A DNA stretch of 64,000 nt from contig NZ_JONR01000008.1 of NCBI RefSeq assembly GCF_000711955.1, positions 1 through 64,000 of the forward strand. The letters run 5' to 3'. A program made the position numbers and the translations under genes. Shown here piece by piece: positions 33,025 to 41,787 of this stretch; within the stretch, counting starts at the first letter, position 1, and every line of letters begins with the position of its first letter. The DNA is from Nevskia soli DSM 19509. Its GTDB lineage: Bacteria; Pseudomonadota; Gammaproteobacteria; Nevskiales; Nevskiaceae. The notes beneath the pieces are model-generated. The model was not told the DNA's origin and did not search any database. It worked only from the letters and a program-made list of their open reading frames with translations.

Positions 33025-33121
33025 GGCGGCAATCTGGAGTCGATGCCGCGCATGCTAGGGGTGTCCGGACTATGATACAAATGAATTATCAGACTACAAA
33101 TCAGTCCATTACCGACTAGCC

Positions 33122-34006
33122 ATGAACCTGCGGACCCTGCGGGCCTTCGTCGAAGTGGTACGCCAGGGCGGCTTCTCCCAGGCCGCTACGGTGGTCTTCG
33201 CCACCCAGTCCACCGTCAGCAAGGCGGTGAAGTCGCTGGAGGATGAGCTTGGCGCGCCCCTGCTCAACCGAATCGGCCACCGCGCGGAGCTGACCGCGGC
33301 GGGCGAGGTGGTGTATCGCCGCGCCCAGGCCATTCTTTCCGAGCGCGAGGACATGGTGGCCGAGCTGTCCGAACTGCGCGGCCTCAAGCGCGGTGTGCTG
33401 CGTCTGGGTCTGCCGCCGATCGGCAGCGACACCCTGTTCGCGCCGCTGTTCGCCACCTTCCGCAGCCGCTACCCGGGCATCGACATCCGCCTGGTCGAGC
33501 ACGGCAGCCGCCGCCTGCAGCAAATGCTGGTGGCCGGCGAGGTCGAACTCGCCGGCCTGCTGGCGCCCCTGGCCGGCGATTTCGAGACGCAGGAAGTCCG
33601 CGTCGAGCCGCTGGTGGCCTTGCTGCCCGGAGACCACCCGCTCGGCAAGCGCAGGAAGATCCGCTTCGACAGCCTGGCGCAAATTCCCTTCATCATGTTC
33701 GAGGAAGGCTTCGCCCTCAACCCCATCATCCTCGACGCCTGCAAGCATCGCGGGTTCACCCCCACCATCACCGCGCGCAGCGGCCAGATCCGCTTCATCG
33801 TCGAACTGGTGGCGGCCGGCCTCGGCGTCGCCTTCCTGCCGCGCAGCATCGCCGAACTGCACCGCCATCCCGCCGTGCGCCGGGTGCCGCTCGATGAGCC
33901 GCAAGCCAAGTGGCACCTGATGCTGGCCTGGCGCCGCGATGCCTACCTCTCGCAGGCCGCGCGCGCCTGGCTCGAGTTGACTGCCAAGGCGCACAAGGTC
34001 CGCTGA
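33122..34006 (+). CDS. LysR-family regulator (CidR-like)
   Basis: 294 residues. HTH: MNLRTLRAFVEVVRQGGFSQ, AATVVFATQSTVSKAVKSLE. The effector domain starts near 90 (GVLRLGLPPIGSDTLFAPLF) and ends FLPRSIAELHRHPAVRRVPL. Its divergent position 97 bp from the cidAB-type pair is the arrangement of CidR, which answers to acetate or weak acids in other bacteria. The spacer is AT-rich (ATGATACAAATGAATTATC) and fits two facing promoters. Confidence 0.88.
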   Translation: MNLRTLRAFVEVVRQGGFSQAATVVFATQSTVSKAVKSLEDELGAPLLNRIGHRAELTAAGEVVYRRAQAILSEREDMVAELSELRGLKRGVLRLGLPPIGSDTLFAPLFATFRSRYPGIDIRLVEHGSRRLQQMLVAGEVELAGLLAPLAGDFETQEVRVEPLVALLPGDHPLGKRRKIRFDSLAQIPFIMFEEGFALNPIILDACKHRGFTPTITARSGQIRFIVELVAAGLGVAFLPRSIAELHRHPAVRRVPLDEPQAKWHLMLAWRRDAYLSQAARAWLELTAKAHKVR

Positions 34007-34064
34007 GTCGCTGACCGCCGTCCGCGTGCGACAATCCAGCCAGTGCCCCAATGCCGGCGGGCGC

Positions 34065-34823
34065 ATGACGGAGGGACCTGTCCTGTTCAGCGTGGAACGC
34101 GTCAGCAAGCGCCACGGCTCCGGCCTGGCGCTCGACAACGTCAGCCTGCGCTTCGAGCCGGGCAGTGTCACCGCGCTGATCGGCAGCAGCGGCGCCGGCA
34201 AGTCGACCCTGCTGCGCATGCTCATCGGCCTCGACTGGCCGGATGCGGGACAAGTCACCGTCGACGGCCAACCCCTGCAGCCGGACGGCCGCATGGCCCT
34301 GCGCCGCCGCGTCGGCTACGTTACCCAGGACGGCGGGCTGTTCCCGCACCTGAGCGCGCGCGACAACCTCGCCCTGTTGCCGCGCCACCTCGGCTGGAAC
34401 GCCGCGAGGATCGATACGCGCGCGCAGGAACTGGCCGAACGCATGCAGCTCCCGCAAGACCTGCTGCGCCGTTTTCCGGCCGAACTCTCCGGCGGCCAGC
34501 GCCAGCGCGTCGCCGTGATGCGCGCCCTGATGACCGACCCCGCGGCCCTGCTGCTCGACGAGCCGCTGGGCGCGCTCGATCCTGTCGTGCGCTTCGACCT
34601 GCAGGAGCAGTTGCGCCAGGTCTTCGCCGATGTCGCCAGCACGGTAGTCCTAGTCACCCATGACCTGCCCGAAGCCGCCTTCCTGGCCAGCCGGCTGGTG
34701 CTGCTGCATCAAGGGGCGGTGATACAGGACAGCTCGCCGGAAGAGTTGTTCGCTCACCCCGCGAATGATTTCGCGCGGCGCTTCATCAACGCCCACCGCG
34801 ACTTGCCGCAGGTGCGGCCATGA
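34065..34823 (+). CDS. ABC transporter ATP-binding protein, osmoprotectant type
   Basis: 252 residues. Walker A GSSGAGKS at 40-47, Q-loop in YVTQDGGLFPHL, signature LSGGQRQRVAVMRAL, Walker B ALLLDEPLGALD and the switch VTHDLPEAAF are all intact. Resembles OpuCA/YehX without the C-terminal CBS pair. It energises uptake by the fused permease/binding protein whose ATG overlaps its stop. ATG 34065 chosen over GTG 34026. Confidence 0.88.
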   Translation: MTEGPVLFSVERVSKRHGSGLALDNVSLRFEPGSVTALIGSSGAGKSTLLRMLIGLDWPDAGQVTVDGQPLQPDGRMALRRRVGYVTQDGGLFPHLSARDNLALLPRHLGWNAARIDTRAQELAERMQLPQDLLRRFPAELSGGQRQRVAVMRALMTDPAALLLDEPLGALDPVVRFDLQEQLRQVFADVASTVVLVTHDLPEAAFLASRLVLLHQGAVIQDSSPEELFAHPANDFARRFINAHRDLPQVRP

Positions 34824-36310
34824 TCCGGCGGCTCGTGGTCGCGCTCGCCGGCCTGTTGCTCTGCGGCGCGGCGTCCAGTGCCGATGACAGGCCGCGCATC
34901 GGCTCGAAGAATTTCACCGAATCCATCGTCCTGGCCGAAGTGCTGCGCCTCGAGGCCCAGCGTCACGGCTTGCAGCTGGAGCACAAGCGCGCCATGGGCG
35001 GCAGCGCCATCCTGTGGAAAGCCCTGCTCGAAGGCAGCATCGACGCCTACCCCGAATACACCGGCACCATCACCCGCGAGCTGCTGCATGACCTGCCCGC
35101 GGACGCCACCCTGGACCGGATCGGCGAAGGCCTGCGCAAACAGGGCATCGGCATCAGCCAGCCGCTGGGCTTCGACGACAGCTACGCCCTGGGCGTCAGC
35201 CAGGAGCTGGCCGCGCGCCTGAATTTGCACACCCTGTCCGACCTGCGCGCCCACCCGGAGCTGCGCTTCGGCTTGTCCAATGAATTCATGAGCCGCGGCG
35301 ACGGCTGGCCCGGCCTGATGGCGGCCTACGGCTACGCGCCGACTTCGATCAAGGCCCTCGACCACGGTCTGGCCTACCGCGCCCTGGCCGGCGGCGCCGC
35401 CGACGTCATCGACCTCTATACCACCGACGCCGAAATCCGGAACTACCACATCCAGGTGCTGGAGGACGACCGGCATTATTTCCCGTCATACCAGGCGGTA
35501 TGGCTGTACCGGCTGGACGCCGCGCGGCGCACGCCGCAGTTCGAAGCCAGCCTGCGCGACCTCGCCGGCGGCGTGTCGCTCCAGGCCATGCGCGACATGA
35601 ACGCTGCGGTGATGCTGGATAAGCGCGACGAGACCGACGTCGCAGCCGGTTTTCTCGGTATCAATGGCTCGGTACAACAGAACGCCGGCATGGCTGACCG
35701 CCTCTGGCACCGCACCCTGGAGCACCTGCGCCTGGTCGGGATTTCCCTGGGCGCCGCCATCGTCTTCGGCCTGCCCATCGGCATCTTCGCCGCGCGGGTG
35801 CGCCGCCTCGGCCAGGCCATCCTCGCCGCCACCGCCGTGCTGCAAACCATTCCATCGCTGGCGATGTTCGTGTTCCTGATCCCGCTGCTCGGCATCGGCG
35901 CGCGGCCGGCCATCGCCGCCCTGTTCCTTTACAGCCTGCTGCCGATCGTGCGCAATACCCTCAGCGGCCTCGCCTCGATCCCGGCGCCGTTGCGGGAAGC
36001 CGCCGCTTCGCTGGGCCTGCCGGCCGGCGTGCGCCTGCTGCGCATCGAACTGCCGCTGGCGGCGCGCACCATCATCGCCGGCATCGGCACCGCCGCCGTC
36101 ATCAACGTCGGCACCGCCACCCTCGGCGCCCTCATCGGCGCCGGCGGCTACGGCGAACCCATCCTCACCGGCATCCGCCTCGGCAACGTGCCGCAGATCC
36201 TCGAAGGCGCCGTACCCGCCGCCCTGCTGGCCCTGCTGGTGCTGGCCCTGTTCCAGGGCATCGAGCACCTGGTGACGCCGCGCGGCCTGCGCCTGCCCGC
36301 GCGGAATTAG
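34820..36310 (+). CDS. Fused substrate-binding/permease of osmoprotectant ABC system
   Basis: 496 residues. Signal sequence MIRRLVVALAGLLLCGAASS, then a QAC/OpuAC-type binding domain (RIGSKNFTESIVLAEVLRLE, GGSAILWKALLEGSIDAYPE, YTGTITRELL) to about residue 275, then a BPD permease with about six helices and an EAA-like loop (LPAGVRLLRIELPLAARTII). The C-terminal LGALIGAGGYGEPILTGIRL is typical of the YehW/OpuC permeases. Fusion of the two domains means one gene supplies both parts. Likely takes up glycine betaine, choline or a related quaternary amine. Substrate inferred. Confidence 0.9.
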   Translation: MIRRLVVALAGLLLCGAASSADDRPRIGSKNFTESIVLAEVLRLEAQRHGLQLEHKRAMGGSAILWKALLEGSIDAYPEYTGTITRELLHDLPADATLDRIGEGLRKQGIGISQPLGFDDSYALGVSQELAARLNLHTLSDLRAHPELRFGLSNEFMSRGDGWPGLMAAYGYAPTSIKALDHGLAYRALAGGAADVIDLYTTDAEIRNYHIQVLEDDRHYFPSYQAVWLYRLDAARRTPQFEASLRDLAGGVSLQAMRDMNAAVMLDKRDETDVAAGFLGINGSVQQNAGMADRLWHRTLEHLRLVGISLGAAIVFGLPIGIFAARVRRLGQAILAATAVLQTIPSLAMFVFLIPLLGIGARPAIAALFLYSLLPIVRNTLSGLASIPAPLREAAASLGLPAGVRLLRIELPLAARTIIAGIGTAAVINVGTATLGALIGAGGYGEPILTGIRLGNVPQILEGAVPAALLALLVLALFQGIEHLVTPRGLRLPARN

Positions 36311-36337
36311 GAAGCTCGCGCCACTCCTTCAACCGTC

Positions 36338-36417
36338 ATGCCGGCGCAAGCCGGCATCCAGGGGCCGTACACGAGGCAGCCGGGCTTCCTGGATACCGGC
36401 TTGCGCCGGTATGACGA
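36338..36417. repeat. Inverted REP pair
   Basis: CGTCATGCCGGCGCAAGCCG..CATCCAGG (36338-36366) and its inverted variant CCTGGATACCGGCTTGCGCC..ATGACG (36389-36417) are separated by 22 bp. Each half is itself a palindrome. This is the BIME layout of REP sequences, placed after the ABC gene, where they often act as transcript ends. Related single copies at 241-268 and, weaker, 55554-55581. Confidence 0.8.
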
Positions 36418-36429
36418 AGTGGGCGAGTG

Positions 36430-36660
36430 AGCGGCGAAGCGGAGGCGGATCGCGTCGGGACTCCTGCCCATCCCAGGAACCCCAGGTTGCTGGTGGTGAA
36501 CCCGCCGATATTCGGAAGCACCGTCGCCATGTCGCTCTCGTCCACCCCGAACCATCGCGCCAGCGCCGCCCCGTACTGCGCCACCGAGGTCGTGGGAGTC
36601 AGCGTGCCCCGCCCAGCGCCAGCGAGGGGAAGCTGCCAAGGCCAAAAAGTCCAATCCGCG
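36430..36660 (-). pseudogene. DUF1501 protein, 3' remnant
   Basis: Minus-strand frames together encode the C-terminal ~65 residues of DUF1501 proteins: one frame gives FGLGSFPSLALGG, and another gives LTPTTSVAQYGAALARWFGV followed by DESDMATVLPNIGGFTTSNL. The frame changes between these parts and the usual stop after LGF(L/M) is lost. These are Tat-exported sulfatase-fold proteins of ~400 residues, so only the tail survives, beside the REP pair. Confidence 0.6.
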
Positions 36661-36763
36661 CAGCCGCTTGCCGCGGCCTGTGCGAGCCATCACAGCTTCT
36701 GAACGGCGTTTTTTTAGAATCCCTGCATCAGCTCAACGCTGCAATCAGCCAGGGAAGCCCGCC

Positions 36764-37123
36764 ATGATTCTGATGTCCGCCGAAGTGCTCGCCGTATTCG
36801 AGTTGCTGGACCCGGCCAGCGCCCGCCGCCTCGTCATCGGCCGCACCGGCCGCGCCTTCGTCTGGGATCCCATCGCCAGCACCACCGAAGTGCCGCTGGA
36901 TGCGGCGCGGGCCCTGGTGGCGGAAGGCGTCGTCAACGCCAAAGGCCGCATCGCAATGGAACACATCGGCGCCTGGCAGCAGCGCGGCGCAGTGCCGCGC
37001 CCCTCGCCAGCACAGCACACCAAGCCCGCCGTCGTGCCCGGCCCCGGTCACGACGCAGCTGCGCTGTTCGAACGCACCTTGCCCATCGGCCAGACCAGCG
37101 AAGCCCTGCGGGCGATGGGCTAG
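36764..37123 (+). CDS. Hypothetical protein
   Basis: 119 residues from ATG 36764, with AGGGAAG in place. MILMSAEVLAVFELLDPASA, RRLVIGRTGRAFVWDPIAST, and VAEGVVNAKGRIAMEHIGAW. The first ~75 residues look like a small alpha/beta unit. The rest is a Pro/Gln-rich linker and a short helix. No family recognised. Confidence 0.5.
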   Translation: MILMSAEVLAVFELLDPASARRLVIGRTGRAFVWDPIASTTEVPLDAARALVAEGVVNAKGRIAMEHIGAWQQRGAVPRPSPAQHTKPAVVPGPGHDAAALFERTLPIGQTSEALRAMG

Positions 37124-37330
37124 GGCGTCGGCCCGGCGCGTGCCGCGGATTGCATCGATTGCTGCGCCAGCACCTCCGTCAGTGCGCGAAGCCCGGTCAC
37201 CGCGCGCACCACTCGATCGCGGAAGCAGCTCCTGTGTGCGAGGCCTGTCCGCCTTTACATGCCCCAGCGAACCGAAATCCCGGCCCGCGGTCCCATCAGG
37301 GTTGCACCAATCCCAAAGGAGGGAAATCCC

Positions 37331-37600
37331 ATGTCGCAATTCAAGCAAGCCCTACACAACCAGGCCCAGGCCCTGGAACTCCTGCACGACGAACTGGCTC
37401 TCAAGGCCCACCTGTTCAAGGCGGACATGAAAACCCAGTGGGAAGCGCTGGAAGCCAAGTGGAGCGATTTCAAGGAGCACCTCGGCCGCGCCGAGGTCGC
37501 CGCCAAGGACGCAAGCCACAACCTCGACGCTTCCTCCAAGTCCCTGGGCGATTCGCTCCTGGCCGGCTACACCGAAATCAAGAACGCCTTCAAGCACTGA
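37331..37600 (+). CDS. Helical hypothetical protein
   Basis: 89 residues, almost wholly amphipathic helix: MSQFKQALHNQAQALELLHD, ELALKAHLFKADMKTQWEAL, KWSDFKEHLGRAEVAAKDAS. Strong AAAGGAGG before ATG 37331. Resembles coiled-coil or apolipoprotein-like stress proteins, but no family is named. Ends 26 bp before the flavin-reductase pseudogene. Confidence 0.6.
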   Translation: MSQFKQALHNQAQALELLHDELALKAHLFKADMKTQWEALEAKWSDFKEHLGRAEVAAKDASHNLDASSKSLGDSLLAGYTEIKNAFKH

Positions 37601-37626
37601 GGCGCGCATCGCTCAAGGGAGCGCGG

Positions 37627-38007
37627 GTGAAAACCTGGCGGAAAAAGGATTTTCCGGTCGGCCAGATCCGCCGCTGCCTCGAGCCTGGCCCATAGTCCTG
37701 GTCAGTTCCCGCTGGAAGGGCCAGGACAACGCCATGACCATGGGTTGGCACATGGTCGTGGCGTTCGGGCCTTCCCGCATCGGCTGCTGCATCTGGAACG
37801 CCAACCACAGTCACCGGATGATCCGCCGCAGCCGCGATGCGTCATCAACATCCCGACCTGCGACCTCGCCGGCCAGAAGTGATCAAGGCCCACGTGCCCG
37901 CCAGGCCGAAGTACCCTCAAACCCTCCGCTACCGCGACCGCGGCATCTTCATGGTATCCGGCCGCAACCCCGGCTTCCGCAAGAAATTCCTGCCGCAGAA
38001 TCTCTAG
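37627..38007 (+). pseudogene. Flavin reductase family protein, frameshifted and deleted
   Basis: Starts at GTG 37627 with KTWRKKDFPVGQIRRCLEPG, hits TAG because one C is missing near 37693, then resumes as IVLVSSRWKGQDNAMTMGWH and GPSRIGCCIWNANHSHRMIR. A second 1-nt loss near 37838 shifts it to VINIPTCDLAGQ. After a gap of roughly half the gene the tail AHVPARPKYPQTLRYRDRG..FMVSGRNPG ends at 38007. This is a DIM6/NTAB-type flavin reductase (usual length ~190) broken by at least two frameshifts and an internal deletion. Confidence 0.75.
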
Positions 38008-38025
38008 CCCGCGTCGGACCCGGGC

Positions 38026-38790
38026 TCAACTCCGGGTAATCGACGCGCCGCCATCGACCAGCGCCGCCGTGCCGGTGACGAACGAGGAATCGTCCGACGC
38101 CAGGTACAGCACCGAGCGCGCGATCTCCTCCGGCGTCGCCACACGCTTCAGCGCATGCAAGCCGGTGACGAACGACTGCGACTCCGCCGTGTCGTTCATG
38201 TCCCGGTACATCGCCGTATCCACCGCGCCCGGCAGGATCGCGTTGACGCGCACGCCCCGCGGTCCGAACTCCGCGGCCAGCGCCTGGGTCAGCCCGATCA
38301 GCGCCGACTTGCTGGCGGCGTAGGCCGCCGTTCCGGGGAAGGCGAAGCTGTAGCCGACAAAGGTGGAGGTGAAAATGATCGAGCCGCCGCCTTGCTTGCC
38401 GATCTCCGGAATCTGGTGCTTGGCGCCGAAGAACGCGCTGTTCAGGTTGGTGGCCAGGGTATCGTTCCAGCCCTGCTCCGAAACCTGCGTGCTGGCGCCG
38501 CCTTCACCCAGGGTGCCGGCATTGTTGAAGGCGATATCCAGCTTGCCGAAACGCGCCACCGCCAGGCCCACCAGCGCCTTGGCATAGTCTTCCGAGCGCA
38601 CGTCCCCGGCCAGCGCCACCGCCGCGCCGCCCGCGGCGGCGATTTCGGCAACCAGGCTGTCCAGTTCCGCCTGGCGACGCGCCGCCACCACCAGCTTCGC
38701 CCCTTCGCTGGCGAACAGTTTTGCGGTGGCGCGGCCGATGCCCGAGCTGGCACCGGTGACGATGGCTACTTTTCCATTCAAGCGATTCAT
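38026..38790 (-). CDS. SDR-family oxidoreductase
   Basis: 254 residues, classical SDR: VTGASSGIGRATAKL cofactor motif near 10, FNNAGTLGEGG, catalytic Tyr/Lys in YAASKSALIGLT, and DGGASITRS at the end. AARRQAEL after beta2 suggests NADP(H). ATG 38788-38790 has AAAGGAG at good spacing. Together with the adjacent SDR it forms a tandem pair under a divergent LysR gene. Substrate unknown. Confidence 0.9.
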   Translation of the reverse strand: MNRLNGKVAIVTGASSGIGRATAKLFASEGAKLVVAARRQAELDSLVAEIAAAGGAAVALAGDVRSEDYAKALVGLAVARFGKLDIAFNNAGTLGEGGASTQVSEQGWNDTLATNLNSAFFGAKHQIPEIGKQGGGSIIFTSTFVGYSFAFPGTAAYAASKSALIGLTQALAAEFGPRGVRVNAILPGAVDTAMYRDMNDTAESQSFVTGLHALKRVATPEEIARSVLYLASDDSSFVTGTAALVDGGASITRS

Positions 38791-38863
38791 GTGTTGGCTC
38801 CTTTGATGTTGCTCGATAGCCGAACGGGCGGTGTCGCTTTTCAAGGCTACGCCGCCCGCGCGA

Positions 38864-39613
38864 TTACAGATTGCTCATGCCGCCGTCGATCACCAGCTCG
38901 CTGCCGACGATATAGCCCGCCTCGTCCGAAGCCAGGAACACCACCGTCTTGGCGATCTCGGAAGGCTCGCCGAAGCGGCCCGCCGGCACCTGGCTCAGGA
39001 TCGAGCCGGCCACCTTTTCCAGCTCGCCCGGTGCCAGGCCCAGCTTGCCATACAGCGGCGTGGACACCGGCCCCGGGCTCACCGCGTTGACGCGGATGCC
39101 GCGGCCGATCAGCTCGCCCGAGAGCGTGCGCGCCATCGAGATCAGGCCGGCCTTGCTGGCGGCATAGACGCTCGAGTTCGGCATGCCGATGCGCGCGTTG
39201 ATCGAGGTGTTGAGCACGATCGAAGCCGGCTTGGCCAGGATCGGCAGCAGCGCCTGCACCAGGAAGAACGGCCCCTTCAGATTGATGGCGAAGGAGCGGT
39301 CCCAGCCCGCCTCGTCCCAGGCTTCCACCGGCCGCAGCTCCGCCACGCCGGCATTGACGAAGACCGCATCGAGCTGGCCGAAAGCCTTACCCAGCGTCCT
39401 GGCCAGTTCCTTCTGCCCGGCCACATCGCCGGCATCCACCTGCAGGATCAGGGCCTCGTCGCCCAGCACCTTGCGCGCTTCTTCAATCGTCTTGGGGTTG
39501 CTGCCGGTCACCGCTACGCGGGCGCCTTCGGCCAGGAACTGCCGGGCCGTTTCCAGGCCGATGCCGCTGGTGCCGCCCGTGATGAGAGTGCGCTTGCCGT
39601 TCAGTCTGTTCAT
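38864..39613 (-). CDS. SDR-family oxidoreductase
   Basis: 249 residues with TGGTSGIGLETARQF, VNAGVAELRPV, the YAASKAGLISMA catalytic segment and a final DGGMSNL. Begins MNRLNGKR, the same first residues as the downstream SDR, so the two are probably an old tandem duplication. TGSNPKTI after beta2 also favours NADP(H). First gene after the LysR-facing promoter region (113 bp). Confidence 0.9.
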   Translation of the reverse strand: MNRLNGKRTLITGGTSGIGLETARQFLAEGARVAVTGSNPKTIEEARKVLGDEALILQVDAGDVAGQKELARTLGKAFGQLDAVFVNAGVAELRPVEAWDEAGWDRSFAINLKGPFFLVQALLPILAKPASIVLNTSINARIGMPNSSVYAASKAGLISMARTLSGELIGRGIRVNAVSPGPVSTPLYGKLGLAPGELEKVAGSILSQVPAGRFGEPSEIAKTVVFLASDEAGYIVGSELVIDGGMSNL

Positions 39614-39707
39614 GGTTCTTTGCTCCTGTTGGTCGAGTGGTGCAGCTGATGGGCGCCACTGTGGACTTGTTGTACTTGTAAATGAAGGCAGTGGAAATGC
39701 ATTATTC

Positions 39708-39724
39708 ATTCACTTTTAGTGAAT
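39708..39724. promoter_or_regulatory. LysR-type operator
   Basis: ATTCAC-N5-GTGAAT dyad that contains the T-N11-A pattern of LysR sites, in the gap between the SDR pair and the LysR gene and touching the LysR start. Likely site for autoregulation and control of the SDRs. Confidence 0.6.
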
Positions 39725-39725
39725 C

Positions 39726-40646
39726 ATGGTGTCGAAGATGGATCGCCTGCGTGCTTTCGAGATCTTCACCACTGTCGTCGCCCGCGGCAGTTTCGTCCGT
39801 GCCGCGGAAGCCCTGGATACTTCGCCGGCCAACGTCACCCGCTACATCGTCGAGCTGGAAACCCACCTCGGCACGCGCCTGCTCAACCGCAGCTCGCGCA
39901 AGCTCTCCCTCACCGAAAGCGGCGAGGCCCTGTATGAGCGCAGCCGCCAGATCCTCGAAGAAGTGGCCGAAGCCGAGGCCCTGGCCTCCGCCACCACCCT
40001 GCGCCCGCGCGGCCGCCTGCGCCTCAACGTCCCGGTCAGCTTCGGCATCCTCCACCTCGCGCCGCTATGGCCCCTGTTCATGGAGCGCTATCCGGAAGTG
40101 GAGCTGGACGTGGTGCTGGCCGACCGCGTGGTCGACCTGGTGGAGGAGGGCTTCGATCTCGGCATCCGCATCGCCCGCGGCGGTTCGCCCACCTACGCCG
40201 CGCGCAAGCTCGCCACCTCGCGCAACATCGTCTGCGCCTCGCCGGGCTACCTGCTCGGCCATCCGCCGCCCAAGGTCCCGGCCGACCTGCGCGAACACGC
40301 CTGCCTCGGCTACACCTACGCCCACACCGCGGACGAGTGGCGCTTCACCGACGCGGCAGGCGCCGAGCATGTCGTCAAGGTGCGCTACGCCATACACACC
40401 AACAACGGCGACACCGCCCGCGCCGCCGCCATCGCCGGCCGCGGCGTCATCTGGCAGCCCACCTTCCTCATCGGCGCCGACCTGCGCGCCCGCCGCCTGG
40501 TGGAGTTGCTGCCCGGCTACCGCCTGCCGGACATCGACGTGCTCGCCGTCTACCCCAGCCGCCGCCACCTCAGCGCCAAGGTGCGCGTCATGGTCGACTT
40601 CCTGGTGCAGGCCTTCGCCGGCAAGCAGGCACCCTGGGACCGCTGA
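39726..40646 (+). CDS. LysR-family regulator
   Basis: 306 residues. HTH: MDRLRAFEIFTTVVARGSFV, RAAEALDTSPANVTRYIVEL. The effector domain starts at RGRLRLNVPVSFGILHLAPL. It belongs to the group that controls adjacent quinone or SDR-type reductases. ATG 39726 used; ATG 39738 is an equal alternative, and the dyad at 39708-39724 touching the first start makes the second attractive. Confidence 0.88.
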   Translation: MVSKMDRLRAFEIFTTVVARGSFVRAAEALDTSPANVTRYIVELETHLGTRLLNRSSRKLSLTESGEALYERSRQILEEVAEAEALASATTLRPRGRLRLNVPVSFGILHLAPLWPLFMERYPEVELDVVLADRVVDLVEEGFDLGIRIARGGSPTYAARKLATSRNIVCASPGYLLGHPPPKVPADLREHACLGYTYAHTADEWRFTDAAGAEHVVKVRYAIHTNNGDTARAAAIAGRGVIWQPTFLIGADLRARRLVELLPGYRLPDIDVLAVYPSRRHLSAKVRVMVDFLVQAFAGKQAPWDR

Positions 40647-40657
40647 CCGGGAGCGAT

Positions 40658-40685
40658 AAAAAAGGGCGCGAATCGCTTCGCGCCC
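40658..40685 (-). terminator. Rho-independent terminator of YXWGXW gene
   Basis: Perfect stem GGGCGCGAA-TCGC-TTCGCGCCC with AAAAAA on its plus-strand left side, i.e. TTTTTT after the stem on the minus strand. It lies 31 bp past the stop of the YXWGXW gene, and the plus-strand LysR gene ends just before it. Confidence 0.85.
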
Positions 40686-40716
40686 CTGGTGCTTCATCAA
40701 GCTTGGTCTCGCATCC

Positions 40717-41787
40717 TCAGCGGTGCGGTTCCTCGTGACGTTCCGGTGCCTGCGGGTGCGGTGCGGCTTGCGGGTGGGGCGCCGTTTGTGGATGTGGAGC
40801 CTGCGGGTGCGGTTGCTGCGGGTGGGACGCCGGCTGTGGTCGGGGCGGTTGTGGACGCGGCTGTGGATGTGGCGCCGGCGCAGCGGGATGCGGATGGCTC
40901 GCCGCCTGGCTGTGCTGTTGCTGCTGTGCGCGCTCCGCTTGCCCAGGCAGCGCGTCGGCACGATGTTCGTCTGCCGCCTTGTTCTGCTCCGCCCGGTTGT
41001 CGCTCTCGCGATGTGCCGCGGCGTTGTTCTCACCGCCCTTGTTCTCACCATGATTGTTCACCGGCGCCCGCCTCTCCGGATGGGCGCGGGCTTCCTGCTC
41101 ACGCTGCGATTGCGCGGCGGTCGCTTGCACATGCCGCTCGCGCGCGGCGGCTTCCTGTTCGGCCGTGGCGCGCGCCTGCACGCCGCCATTGCCGCCGTTG
41201 AAGCTGACCCGGTTCACCGTGACGTTGTTGACCACCGTCTCGTTGTAGGTGTTGTGGATATTGGTGATGTGGATGTTGTTTACGGCGCGGTTATAGGCGA
41301 AGTGGCCGTTGTCCCAGCGCCCGCCCGCATAACCGTTGCCGGTATAGCCATAGCCGTAGTTGATGCCGCCGTAGAAGCCCACGTGCGGCCCCCAGTAGCC
41401 GGGGTTCCAGGCATACACGCCATCGGACCAGCCCCAATAGCCCGGGGTCCACAGCAGGCCGGGGGAGGGCGGTTGCACCCAGGCTCCCGGCACCCAGTAA
41501 TAACCATCGTCGCCGTAGGCCCAGTAGCCCGGCGTCCAGATATAGCCGTCATCGGGAATCGGCGGCTGTTCGTATACCGGCAAGGCCGGCGGCGCCACCG
41601 TGATCGAGACATTGATCTGAGCGAAGGAAGTCAGCGGCAGGGCGAACAGCGCCGCCGCGCAGGCCAGCAGGCGGAGTCTTGCCGGGATCGACAGCCGCAA
41701 CGCCCGCGAACCTTCCGCAGGCACATTCGCCTCGACGCGCATGGCGATCGGGGCGGCGCCCGGACCAGGGGTGATATGACGTGACAT
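40717..41787 (-). CDS. YXWGXW-repeat envelope protein, second copy
   Basis: 356 residues. Longer N-terminus than its paralogue: the hydrophobic signal (RLRLLACAAALFALPLTSFA) sits at ~37-57. Aromatic repeats YIWTPGYWAYG, YYWVPGAWV, LLWTPGYWGW, YAWNPGYWG follow, then the shared NNVTVNRVSFNGG block, an Ala/Glu/Arg helix-like part and a His/Pro/Gln-rich tail ending RHEEPHR. AGGAG precedes ATG 41785-41787. Paralogous to the protein at 8728-9756. Both tails are His-rich, which hints at metal binding. Confidence 0.85.
   Translation of the reverse strand: MSRHITPGPGAAPIAMRVEANVPAEGSRALRLSIPARLRLLACAAALFALPLTSFAQINVSITVAPPALPVYEQPPIPDDGYIWTPGYWAYGDDGYYWVPGAWVQPPSPGLLWTPGYWGWSDGVYAWNPGYWGPHVGFYGGINYGYGYTGNGYAGGRWDNGHFAYNRAVNNIHITNIHNTYNETVVNNVTVNRVSFNGGNGGVQARATAEQEAAARERHVQATAAQSQREQEARAHPERRAPVNNHGENKGGENNAAAHRESDNRAEQNKAADEHRADALPGQAERAQQQQHSQAASHPHPAAPAPHPQPRPQPPRPQPASHPQQPHPQAPHPQTAPHPQAAPHPQAPERHEEPHR

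Noticed and set aside
41054..41784. Plus-strand frames over the second YXWGXW gene
   Set aside because: The minus strand has a signal peptide, repeats, ribosome site and terminator, so these are shadows.
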